Part shown: in pieces, positions 28,927-36,704 of the stretch | How the letters are laid out: the number at the start of each line of letters is the position of its first letter | Position numbering within the stretch: the first letter of the stretch is position 1 | Assembly (NCBI GenBank): GCA_965178585.1 | Contig: OZ238267.1 | Span: 1,054,001 to 1,118,000 of the forward strand | Source: Marifrigoribacter sp965178585 | GTDB taxonomy: Bacteria > Bacteroidota > Bacteroidia > Flavobacteriales > Flavobacteriaceae | Reading direction: 5' to 3' | DNA: 64,000 nucleotides | Made by a program: the position numbers and the translations under genes | The notes under the pieces: model-generated | What the model saw: the letters and a program-made list of their open reading frames with translations, nothing else | Databases searched by the model: none | What the model was told of the DNA's origin: nothing

Positions 28927-30159
28927 ATGCTACGATATTTTTTAATACTCTGTTTACCTTTTATAGTATTGACTTCTTGTAAAAACCAGGAAAGCAAGAA
29001 CATAAATTCAGTCGAAGAAAATACAAGCCCTAACATCACTTTAATAGATAATCCTTCAAACGAATACAGTTCGTTACCAAGACTTTTTAGTAACGGAGAA
29101 AACCTATGGATGACTTGGGTTCAAAAAAACAATAAAACTGCAACTTTAAATTATTCAATATTTAAAGGGAATGCTTGGACTGCTGCTGAAGAAATCGTTT
29201 CAGGAGATGATTGGTTCGTTAATTGGGCTGATTTTCCAGCAATAGCTGAAAACAATGGAAATATATTAACGAATGTGTTGCCGAAATCTGCTGATGGAAC
29301 TTATACCTATGATATCAAGCTTCAGGCTTATTCTAAAGAAAATGAGAAATGGAAGACAAATATTTTACTAAATAAAGATGGTAAAAAAAGTGAACATGGT
29401 TTCGTTTCTATCTTGCCTTATAAAAACGATTCCTTCTTTGTTACTTGGTTAGATGGAAGAACCCTAGTTGACGTTCCAAAAGAGAATGAACAAATGACTT
29501 TAAGAGGAGCTTTCGTAAATTCTGCCGGGGAAATAACAAATGATGTAGAATTAGATAATAGAACTTGTGAATGTTGTAATACAGCGGCAACAATGACTTC
29601 TAATGGCCCCGTTGTTGTCTATAGAGACCGATCTGAAAATGAAATAAGAGATATTGCTATAGTTCGGTCAGTAAATGGAACATGGACAGAACCTAAACTG
29701 GTTTTTCAAGATAATTGGGAAATTCCTGGTTGTCCAGTTAATGGCCCAGCTATTGACTCTTTTGAGGATTCGATTGCTTTGGCTTGGTTTACTGCTGAAA
29801 ATGATAACCCCAGAGTGCAAGTTTCTTTTTCTGATGATCAAGGTAAAACCTTTGGTCTTCCTGTTCGTATCGATCATGGAAATGCCATTGGTAGGGTTGA
29901 TTTAGTGATGATCGATTCAGAAAACGCAGTTATTAGTTGGATGGAACCCAATGGAGTGGACACATTGATACAAGTATTAAAATTATCTTCAAATGGTGAT
30001 AAAAACATTCCTATTACCGTTACAAAAACAAGAAGTGAACGATCTTCAGGATTTCCGCAATTAGAAATAGTTGGTGATACTTTATATTTAGCTTGGACCT
30101 CCCTTGAAGAAAAAGAACCTACCATTAAAACCGTATCCATATTAACCTCACATCTTTAA
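28927..30159 (+). CDS. Lipoprotein with sialidase/BNR-like beta-propeller fold
   Basis: 410 residues. A lipoprotein signal ends VLTSCKNQ (lipid on Cys18), followed by an Asn/Glu-rich linker. The body has repeated short strands and one clear Asp box (SFSDDQGKTFG), with WMTWVQKNN, WADFPAIAENNG and TWLDGRT, as in exo-sialidase-fold proteins. A CECC motif (RTCECCNTA) in the middle is unusual and could bind a metal or form disulfides. Sits in the outer membrane facing periplasm or surface. Enzyme activity is not shown. The next gene starts 1 bp after its stop. Confidence 0.82.
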   Translation: MLRYFLILCLPFIVLTSCKNQESKNINSVEENTSPNITLIDNPSNEYSSLPRLFSNGENLWMTWVQKNNKTATLNYSIFKGNAWTAAEEIVSGDDWFVNWADFPAIAENNGNILTNVLPKSADGTYTYDIKLQAYSKENEKWKTNILLNKDGKKSEHGFVSILPYKNDSFFVTWLDGRTLVDVPKENEQMTLRGAFVNSAGEITNDVELDNRTCECCNTAATMTSNGPVVVYRDRSENEIRDIAIVRSVNGTWTEPKLVFQDNWEIPGCPVNGPAIDSFEDSIALAWFTAENDNPRVQVSFSDDQGKTFGLPVRIDHGNAIGRVDLVMIDSENAVISWMEPNGVDTLIQVLKLSSNGDKNIPITVTKTRSERSSGFPQLEIVGDTLYLAWTSLEEKEPTIKTVSILTSHL

Positions 30160-30160
30160 T

Positions 30161-31399
30161 TTGAAAACACTATTAATCATTGGTCATACCTTTCCAGAGC
30201 CTTCTACAACAGCAGCTGGAGTTAGAATGATGCAGTTAATATCGTTATTTAAAGAACAAGATTATAAAGTTGTTTTTGCAAGTACAGCCTCTATTTCAGA
30301 AAGATCGGAAACATTTAATAATTCTGAAGTTGAGGTTCAGTCCATCGAACTCAATCATTCAAGTTTTGATGATTTTGTTAAAGTATTAAACCCATCAATA
30401 ACCTTATTTGATCGTTTTATTACGGAAGAGCAATTTGGATGGAGAGTCGCTGAACATTGCCCAAACTCTTTAAAAATTTTGGATACAGAAGACTTGCATT
30501 TTTTAAGAAAAGCAAGGCAAGAAGGAGTGAAGAAGAAAGGTTCAGCTAAAGTTATCCAATTGTTTTCTGATACTGCAAAAAGAGAAATTGCAAGTATCTA
30601 TCGTTGTGATTTATCTTTAATTATCTCTGAATTTGAAATGACCTTGCTTCAGGAAACTTTTAAAATAGATGCTTCCTTATTATATTACCTTCCTTTTTTA
30701 GTGGATGCTATTGATAAAGAAAAATTTCAAGAACTTCCTTCGTTTGAGAATCGAAATCATTTTGTAACCATTGGAAATTTATTGCATGCGCCTAATGTTG
30801 ATTCCGTTTTATTTTTGAAAAAAGATATTTGGCCTAAAATTAGGAAGCAACTCCCTGAAGCTGAACTCCATATTTATGGAACATATGCTCCTCAGCAAAT
30901 CTTGGAGTTACATTCTCCAAAAGAAGGTTTTTTAGTAAAAGGTTGGGCAGAAAATGTTTCAGAAATTATGTGTAAAGCTAGAATTTGTTTGGCTCCCTTA
31001 CGATTTGGTGCAGGATTAAAAGGAAAGTTTATAGATGCCATGAAAAGTGGAACACCTTCAATTACTACTAATATTGGAGCTGAAGGAATTTCAGGAGATA
31101 TAGGGTTTCCTGGGATAATTACAAACGATATTGATGAATTGGTAAAAGCTTCAGTTGTATTGTATACTCAAAAAGATAAATGGGTATTGGCTCAGCAGCA
31201 AGGAATAAATATTATTAATCAGCGTTTTAATAAGGATTTATTTTCCAAAGAGTTTATAAATTACCTTGATTCACTTCAAAAAAATATCACAAAACATCGC
31301 AATCAAAATTTTATAGGACAAATACTTCAAACACAAACTTTGCTATCCACAAAGTTCATGAGTAGGTGGATCGAAGAGAAAAACAAGCACATTATCTAA
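30161..31399 (+). CDS. Glycosyltransferase family 4 (GT-B fold)
   Basis: 412 residues from a TTG start one base after the preceding stop, so translation is coupled. N-terminal Rossmann half (LLIIGHTFPEPSTTAAGVRMMQLI, the acceptor-side loop) and C-terminal half with ITIGNLLHAPN-like, AELHIYGTY, GFLVKGWAENVSEIM and CLAPLRFGAGLKGKFIDAMKSGTPSI, the donor-binding pattern of GT4. Transfers a sugar to an unknown acceptor in the cytosol. Confidence 0.86.
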   Translation: MKTLLIIGHTFPEPSTTAAGVRMMQLISLFKEQDYKVVFASTASISERSETFNNSEVEVQSIELNHSSFDDFVKVLNPSITLFDRFITEEQFGWRVAEHCPNSLKILDTEDLHFLRKARQEGVKKKGSAKVIQLFSDTAKREIASIYRCDLSLIISEFEMTLLQETFKIDASLLYYLPFLVDAIDKEKFQELPSFENRNHFVTIGNLLHAPNVDSVLFLKKDIWPKIRKQLPEAELHIYGTYAPQQILELHSPKEGFLVKGWAENVSEIMCKARICLAPLRFGAGLKGKFIDAMKSGTPSITTNIGAEGISGDIGFPGIITNDIDELVKASVVLYTQKDKWVLAQQQGINIINQRFNKDLFSKEFINYLDSLQKNITKHRNQNFIGQILQTQTLLSTKFMSRWIEEKNKHII

Positions 31400-31528
31400 A
31401 ATATGTAAGAAAATTCTTATAATAGGATTTTTAGCAATACATTTATTTCATAATCATCAATTAATTACAAAGCCTAACAGTTTATTTTTAAATAGTTGGG
31501 TTTTAAAATTGATTAAAAATTGGGGAAT

Positions 31529-31678
31529 ATGAATTCATTATTAAAAGAATTTCAAACAGAAGAATTAAAAATTCAGTCATTGGTTTTGCCAAATCGACCA
31601 TTGCGAACTCCAGAAGAGTGGCAATTTGAAATTAGAAAACGTTTGTCGGATCTACGACTGGGTTTAAAAGATTATTAA
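31529..31678 (+). CDS. Small conserved-looking protein, unknown function
   Basis: 49 codons from ATG with GGGG 4 bp upstream (31522-31525), ending before a clear gap. The product begins MNSLLKEFQ and contains LVLPNRPLRTPEEWQFEIRKRLSDLRLG, a mixed charged/hydrophobic composition that looks like real coding sequence rather than noise. It lies in the 359-bp gap between the GT4 gene and the hydrolase; the rest of that gap shows only a -7-like TATTTTTG at 31734. I do not recognise a family. Confidence 0.55.
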   Translation: MNSLLKEFQTEELKIQSLVLPNRPLRTPEEWQFEIRKRLSDLRLGLKDY

Positions 31679-31758
31679 AACGTATAATCTTATTAAATTA
31701 TTCATACTTTATTATTTAAAATTGTAAAAAACCTATTTTTGCATACTATTTTCATTTT

Positions 31759-32571
31759 ATGAATATGAAAAGTAAAAAGAAGTTATTTATTATTGTTTTT
31801 GTAATTCTTAATATTTACGGATTGCTTTGTGGTGTACTCTATTTTTTTCAAGAAAACTTACTATTTATGCCATCCATCTTACCTCAAGAGCATGTCTTTG
31901 AAATGAAGCATACTTTTGAAGAAGTAAATTTAATAGCTTCAGATGGCTCACAACTCAATGGACTTCATTTTAGAAAAGATGAGCCAAAAGGAGTTGTCCT
32001 TTATTTTCATGGAAATGCTGGTGATTTGAAAGGTTGGGGAAAAGTTACGGAGCCCTTTATCGAATTGGGTTATTCAGTAATTATCATGGATTACCGAGGC
32101 TATGGTAAAAGTACAGGAAAAAGATCTCAGGAATTATTATATGATGATGCTAAATTATGGTTTAATTATACCAAACAATATTATAAAGAATCTGAAATTA
32201 CAGTATTTGGTAGAAGTCTCGGAACTACATTTGCTACTTATGTTTCTTCAATTAGCAACCCTGAAAAACTCATTTTAGAATCCCCTTTTTACAGTATTGA
32301 AGATGTTGCTAAATCAAGATTTGCATTTTTGCCTGTAAGTTATTTGTTGCATTATAAATTTTCGACAAATAAGTATATTGATAAAGTTACTTGTCCAATT
32401 ATTATATATCACGGCACAAAAGATCAGGTGATAAGTTATGAGCAGGGGAAGAAGTTATATGATAGTTTTAAAAGCAATTCAAAGAAACTAATCACTATCC
32501 CAGAAGGAGGTCATAATAACTTAGCCAGTTTTAAAGAATATTCACAAAGTATTGAACAGGAATTGAATTAA
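31759..32571 (+). CDS. Membrane-anchored alpha/beta hydrolase
   Basis: 270 residues. One N-terminal membrane helix (about 8-30) anchors the protein. The alpha/beta hydrolase core has FHGNAG (oxyanion region, His84-Asn86), the nucleophile Ser153 in FGRSLGT, the acid in HGTKDQVI and the catalytic His in EGGHNNL. It resembles the BEM46/YfhR-type group. Substrate unknown, probably an ester, with the active domain likely outside the cytoplasm. The 3' side opens into the repeat-rich region. Confidence 0.88.
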   Translation: MNMKSKKKLFIIVFVILNIYGLLCGVLYFFQENLLFMPSILPQEHVFEMKHTFEEVNLIASDGSQLNGLHFRKDEPKGVVLYFHGNAGDLKGWGKVTEPFIELGYSVIIMDYRGYGKSTGKRSQELLYDDAKLWFNYTKQYYKESEITVFGRSLGTTFATYVSSISNPEKLILESPFYSIEDVAKSRFAFLPVSYLLHYKFSTNKYIDKVTCPIIIYHGTKDQVISYEQGKKLYDSFKSNSKKLITIPEGGHNNLASFKEYSQSIEQELN

Positions 32572-32610
32572 GTGTTTTTTATCCATGCCACGTTAAGGAA
32601 TGCTCTCCTA

Positions 32611-32670
32611 GTCATTCCGTTGAAAAACGGAATCCATTCCTAGTCATTCTCAGCTTGACTGGGAATCCAC
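32611..32670 (-). repeat. Two palindromic repeats (type C, then type A)
   Basis: Type C at 32611-32636: stem ATTCCGTT, loop GAAA, stem AACGGAAT. Type A at 32643-32670: stem ATTCTCAG, loop CTTGA, stem CTGGGAAT. Both sit in the frame GTCATTC...GAATCCA. They are the outer part of the cluster around the GIY-YIG gene. Confidence 0.85.
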
Positions 32671-32690
32671 AATGATATTAAAGCCTAAGT

Positions 32691-32800
32691 TTAATGGACA
32701 CCGTATCAAGCACGGTGTGTCAAGAGCGTCTTCAATGTCACCCCAAAACATGTTATGAAAGGTGTTCTTAGTCATTCCGTTGAAAAACGGAATCCATTAT
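32691..32800 (+). repeat. Left ~110-bp direct repeat flanking the GIY-YIG gene
   Basis: Contains a type B palindrome (CACCGT at 32699 with ACGGTG at 32712), a ~52-bp linker and a type C palindrome (32771-32797). It matches 33114-33222 with about 9 differences in 110 bp. It ends 14 bp before the GIY-YIG start codon. Confidence 0.9.
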
Positions 32801-32809
32801 TTATATTTG
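32780..32809 (+). promoter_or_regulatory. Promoter of the GIY-YIG gene with its -33 element inside the palindrome
   Basis: TTG (32780-32782) lies in the stem-loop of the type C palindrome. A 19-bp spacer leads to TATATTTG (32802-32809). The ATG at 32815 is 6 bp after the -7 box, so the transcript would be leaderless or nearly so. Confidence 0.65.
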
Positions 32810-32814
32810 TAACG

Positions 32815-33117
32815 ATGTCAAAATTCGAACATAAATATTATGTGTATATCCTAACTAATAAAAAGAATGGTACACTCTACATTGGTATGACTAATTCTAT
32901 TAAGAGAAGAATGTATGAGCATAAAAATGGAGTAAATGAAGGCTTTTCGAAACGATACGGGTTATCAAAATTGGTGTATTATGAATTCTATAAATATGTA
33001 AATGATGCCATTAAAAGAGAAAAGCAATTGAAAAATTGGCAACGGCAATGGAAAATTAGTTTAATTGAAAAAGAAAATCCAAATTGGAATGATATTGCTC
33101 ATGAATGGTTTGATTAA
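32815..33117 (+). CDS. Small GIY-YIG family endonuclease
   Basis: 100 residues, one GIY-YIG domain and nothing else. Motifs: YYVYIL (8-13) and LYIGMT (21-26) for the two Tyr, Arg31/Arg32 followed by MYEH, Glu69 in IKREKQLKNW, and Asn near NPNWND; all expected catalytic residues are present. Start chosen at 32815 because the longer frame from 32755 would translate the palindromic repeat, and the -7 box lies between. The stop TAA overlaps the right flanking repeat. The family cuts DNA with one metal ion; this COG2827-like group has no settled role. The repeat-gene-repeat layout suggests a mobile unit. Confidence 0.9.
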   Translation: MSKFEHKYYVYILTNKKNGTLYIGMTNSIKRRMYEHKNGVNEGFSKRYGLSKLVYYEFYKYVNDAIKREKQLKNWQRQWKISLIEKENPNWNDIAHEWFD

Positions 33118-33222
33118 TGGACACCGTGTCAAGCACGGTGTGTCAAGAACGTCATCATTGTCACCCAAAACATGATATGGAAGGTGTTCTTAGTCATTCC
33201 GTTGAAAATCGGAATCCATCAT
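33114..33222 (+). repeat. Right ~109-bp direct repeat flanking the GIY-YIG gene
   Basis: Same order as the left copy: type B palindrome (33122-33140), linker, type C palindrome (33193-33218). It begins inside the last codon of the GIY-YIG gene, so the repeat supplies the stop. Confidence 0.9.
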
Positions 33223-33245
33223 GATAATAACAATGATGTGTAATG

Positions 33246-33412
33246 ATTCCTGAAACAATCCCCAATTAATTTGAGAACAAGGTTCAGGAAAACAAGGTAG
33301 TTTAAAATGAACACCGTATCGAGTACGGTGTAACAAGAGTGTCTTCTTTGTCATTTCACACTAAGATAAAATGCTTTCTTAGTCATTCTCAGCTTGACTG
33401 GGAATCCATCAG
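33246..33412. repeat. Type E repeat and a degenerate third copy of the B-linker-A unit
   Basis: 33246-33290 is a 45-bp element with ends TTCCTGAA and TTCAGGAA, found again inverted at 41095-41139. 33307-33412 has the order of the flanking repeats: type B (stem CACCGTA, loop TCGAG, 33312-33330), a diverged linker, then type A (33382-33409) in the slot that type C fills in the other two copies. No gene is seen from 33118 to 33430. Confidence 0.8.
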
Positions 33413-33430
33413 AGCTAATAAAATTTATGT

Positions 33431-34216
33431 CTAATCCTCTCTATTTTTTTCTTGAATTTTTCTAACAATAGCAGTTGCAATATTTCTTGGCATGATTCTA
33501 GGTAAAAATGATAAGAATTTATTAAAAGTACCTGGAATTGCAACCGATTTTCCTTTTAACATGGCTTTGTAGCCATATGTTGCTACTTGGTCTGCTGATG
33601 CAATATTAAATCCAATTTTGTTTTCAGAAGTACCTTCAGAAACCACTTCTTGGAAAGATGTTTTTGTTTGCCCAGGACAAAGTACGGTTACAGTTACTCC
33701 AGTTCCTTTTAATTCATTGGCTATCGCTTCAGAAAAAGATAGTATATAAGATTTGGATGCATAATAAATAGACATTAAAGGCCCAGGCTGAAAGGCTGCT
33801 AAGGATGACATATTTAATATTTTTCCGCTTCCTCGTGCTACCATTCCTTTTAAGATCAACTTGGTTAAATGGGTAGTTGCCATGATGTGTAAATTAAGCA
33901 TCGCAGCTTCTCTTTCCCAATTAGTTTCAGAAAAATGGCCGTACAATCCAAAACCTGCATTGTTTATCAAAACATCAATGTTCGTGTCTTTTATTTCTTC
34001 AAATAGTTCAGCGGAACTATTTTGAATGCTCATATCCTTTGTGAAAGTTCGAACTTGAGTATTGTATTTACTTTCTAATTCATATTTGGTTTCTTCTAAT
34101 TTTTCTGAATTGATATCTATTAAAAGTAAGTGATAGCCATCTTGTGCTAATAACACTGCAAATTCAAATCCTAATCCTGAAGCTCCTCCTGTTATTAATG
34201 CTGTTTTTGTACTCAT
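33431..34216 (-). CDS. Short-chain dehydrogenase/reductase (SDR)
   Basis: 261 residues, classical SDR. Cofactor motif TGGASGLG (near residue 9), NNAGFG in strand 4, catalytic Ser in NMSSLAAF, and YYASK for the Tyr-Lys pair. The C-terminal part (GKSVAIPGTFNKFLSFLPRIMPRNIATAIVRKI) fits the DltE/YqjQ-like group. NAD(P)-dependent oxidoreductase with unknown substrate, cytosolic. Its 3' end abuts the palindrome cluster, with 20 bp between its stop and the last type A repeat. Confidence 0.9.
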   Translation of the reverse strand: MSTKTALITGGASGLGFEFAVLLAQDGYHLLLIDINSEKLEETKYELESKYNTQVRTFTKDMSIQNSSAELFEEIKDTNIDVLINNAGFGLYGHFSETNWEREAAMLNLHIMATTHLTKLILKGMVARGSGKILNMSSLAAFQPGPLMSIYYASKSYILSFSEAIANELKGTGVTVTVLCPGQTKTSFQEVVSEGTSENKIGFNIASADQVATYGYKAMLKGKSVAIPGTFNKFLSFLPRIMPRNIATAIVRKIQEKNRED

Positions 34217-34317
34217 TTAAAATGAAATTAATTTGGACCCACAAGGTATTTAAATTTAAAAGTACTGGCAATTCATTTTAAACAATATGTAAATTACAAA
34301 ATGTTTAGATTGTTCTT

Positions 34318-36189
34318 TTAACTTTCTAATTTATCAGATAGCTCAAACCATCGTTCGGTTTTGGTTTCTAATTTTTGAATGAGTTCTTGTAAATTGATTG
34401 ACTGCTTGCTAATTTCATCGTTATCCCAATCTTCAGTTGAAAACTTAGCCACTAATGCATCTTTATCTCGTTCTAATTGAGCTATTTCTCGTTCTAATTT
34501 TGAGTGTTCTTTTTGTTCGTTATAGCTTAACTTGGTTTTGTTCTCTTTAATTTTCCAATTGCTTTTGGTAGTGCTATTTTCTTCTGGTAGCACTTTAGTT
34601 TCAACAGGCTTACTATCTTCATAGGTTCTAAAGTCTGAATAATTACCTGGAAAATCTTCCACCACACTATTTCCTCTAAATATAAATAAGTGATCTACAA
34701 TTTTATCCATAAAATAACGGTCGTGAGAAACCACCATTAAACAACCCGGAAAGTCTAATAAGAAGTTTTCCAAAACATTTAGGGTAACAATATCTAAATC
34801 GTTGGTAGGTTCATCCAGAATTAAAAAATTAGGATTTTGAATCAATACAGTACATAAGTATAAGCGCTTACGCTCCCCACCACTTAGTTTTTCAACAAAA
34901 TCATATTGCTTTTTTCGATCGAATAAAAATCGTTCTAATAATTGCTGAGCAGAAATTTGACGTCCTTTTTTTAATGGGATAAAATCACCAAACTCTCTTA
35001 TCACTTCAATTACTTTTTGGCCTTCTTTAATATTAATTCCTTGTTGGGTATAGTAACCAAATTTTACCGTATCTCCAATAACCACTTTACCAGCATCGGG
35101 AGCAATACTACCAGTTATCATATTTAAAAAGGTAGATTTTCCAGTTCCGTTTTTACCTATAATACCAATTCGTTCACCTTTTTGAAAGTTATATTCAAAT
35201 TTGTTGAGTATTTTTTTGTCATCAAATGATTTTGAAATCGAGTGCAATTCGACAATCTTTGTTCCCAATCGCTCCATATTCAGCTCTAATTGAACTTCAT
35301 GGTCGTTTCTTCGTTGATGCGCTCTACTTTTAATATCCTGAAAGTCATCAATCCTTGATTTACTTTTAGTGGTTCTAGCTTTTGGTTGGCGTCGCATCCA
35401 TTCCAATTCTTTTTTATAAAGCTGCTTGGCTTTGGAAGTTTCTGATGCAAAATTCTCGATACGAGCATCTCTTTTATCTAGGTAATAACTGTAATTTCCT
35501 TTATAACCATAAAGTTCTCCTTCGTCCAATTCTACAATTTCATTACAAACCCGTTCTAAGAAAAAACGATCGTGAGTAACCATAAATAAAGTGATGTTGC
35601 TTTTTGCAAAAAAATCTTCTAGCCATTCAATCATTTCTAAATCCAAATGATTGGTAGGTTCGTCCATTACTAATAGCTGTGGTTGTGCTAATAATGCATT
35701 GGCTAAGGCTAGTCGCTTTTTTTGACCACCACTCATCGTATTTACTTTTTGATTTAGATCATCAAGTTTCAATTTGGATAATACTTGTTTATAAACTGTT
35801 TCGAAATCCCAAGCCTGATTAGCTTCCATAGCATCAAATGCTTTTTGATAAGCATCCACATCTTCTGAATTTAATAGTGCTTTTTCATAATCAGCAATTA
35901 TCTTGATAATGAAATTATCAGAGTTTTGAATGATTTCCTCTACCGTGTAATTGGGGTTTAATTTAGGCTCTTGGGAAAGGAACGCTATTTTTATGTCTTT
36001 ACGATAAACTACTTGGCCTGTGTCAGGAGAGTCATCACCAGAAAGGATGTTTAAAATGGAAGTTTTACCGGTTCCATTTTTGGCAACAAAACCTATTTTT
36101 TGGCCTTCGTTGATTCCAAAAGAAAGGTCTTTAAATAAGATTTTTTCTCCGTAGGACTTCGAGATATTTTCTACTGATAGATAATTCAC
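34318..36189 (-). CDS. ABC-F family ATPase (Uup-like)
   Basis: 623 residues from a GTG start; a longer frame begins with TTG at 36207, but that TTG is part of a TTTG of a -7-like box (36205-36212), and the downstream GTG gives the usual family start NYLSVENISKSYGEKIL. Two ATP-binding cassettes: Walker A GKNGTGKTS- and GKNGTGKST-type loops, signatures MSGGQKKRLALA and LSGGERKRLYL, Walker B segments LLVMDEPTNHLD and FLILDEPTNDLD. A charged coiled coil forms the C-terminus (about 540-623), as in Uup. No membrane segments. Acts on ribosomes or DNA structures; exact role uncertain. Confidence 0.92.
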   Translation of the reverse strand: MNYLSVENISKSYGEKILFKDLSFGINEGQKIGFVAKNGTGKTSILNILSGDDSPDTGQVVYRKDIKIAFLSQEPKLNPNYTVEEIIQNSDNFIIKIIADYEKALLNSEDVDAYQKAFDAMEANQAWDFETVYKQVLSKLKLDDLNQKVNTMSGGQKKRLALANALLAQPQLLVMDEPTNHLDLEMIEWLEDFFAKSNITLFMVTHDRFFLERVCNEIVELDEGELYGYKGNYSYYLDKRDARIENFASETSKAKQLYKKELEWMRRQPKARTTKSKSRIDDFQDIKSRAHQRRNDHEVQLELNMERLGTKIVELHSISKSFDDKKILNKFEYNFQKGERIGIIGKNGTGKSTFLNMITGSIAPDAGKVVIGDTVKFGYYTQQGINIKEGQKVIEVIREFGDFIPLKKGRQISAQQLLERFLFDRKKQYDFVEKLSGGERKRLYLCTVLIQNPNFLILDEPTNDLDIVTLNVLENFLLDFPGCLMVVSHDRYFMDKIVDHLFIFRGNSVVEDFPGNYSDFRTYEDSKPVETKVLPEENSTTKSNWKIKENKTKLSYNEQKEHSKLEREIAQLERDKDALVAKFSTEDWDNDEISKQSINLQELIQKLETKTERWFELSDKLES

Positions 36190-36290
36190 TAATTCTATTT
36201 TTTGCAAATTAAATGAATTCCTTTGCTACAACACTAAAGAGAGGGTTTTATTTTTGAATATTATCTTCTTTATACTAGTTTGTTATTATC

Positions 36291-36412
36291 ATTTTCTTTG
36301 ATTGTCCAAAGAAAACGAAACAAAAGAAAAGACCCCTTCAACAAGGAATTTTTTAATCGATTTGTTATCGACTAAAAATCATTTCCAAAACTCCGCGCTC
36401 TACGAGCTGAAT
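36291..36412. repeat. Hairpin-rich intergenic element related to the 44.7-45.3 kb repeats
   Basis: Perfect hairpin TTTTCTTTG (36292-36300) with CAAAGAAAA (36307-36315), loop ATTGTC. A second structure near 36390-36418 has CTCCG/CGGAG arms around GCTC-TAC-GAGC. The TCATTTTCTTTGATTGT and AAACAAAAGAAA pieces recur at about 44742 and 45228. The gap 36190-36704 otherwise holds the heptamer array and a -7-like TATATTTG (36678-36685); no gene. Confidence 0.6.
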
Positions 36413-36496
36413 CTCGGAGCTTTTGAAAATATATTCTGAGTTGAAGGATAGGCTTCGATTTGTGTTTTTCATTTTTTTAGAGCAAATATTTTTTTT

Positions 36497-36580
36497 CACT
36501 ACTCACTACTCACTACTCACTACTCACTACTCACTACTCACTACTCACTACTCACTACTCACTACTCACTACTCACTGCT
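36497..36580. repeat. Perfect heptanucleotide microsatellite (CACTACT)11
   Basis: Eleven exact CACTACT units (36497-36573) and one variant CACTGCT. On the minus strand the unit is GTGAGTA, which shares the GTGA core of the degenerate heptad arrays at 42922 and 44495. It lies 125 bp before the wza-like start and 98 bp before the TATATTTG box. Confidence 0.95.
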
Positions 36581-36704
36581 TGTACTAACACTTGGTTATA
36601 AACAAAAATTATATTTATCATTTTAATAGGATTCAAAACTTTTAGATACTAATTTTTTAATATTTCATTGGTTAGGCTATATTTGCTTAAATAACCTACT
36701 ATTT

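Noticed and set aside
31401..31532. Open frame (ICKKILIIGFLAIH...) ending in an ATGA overlap with the 49-aa gene
   Set aside because: No usable start codon in frame; the only nearby ATG is followed at once by TAA in another frame.
36423..36626. 67-residue reading frame with SLLTTHY repeats
   Set aside because: It is a translation of the (CACTACT)n tract with no other coding character.
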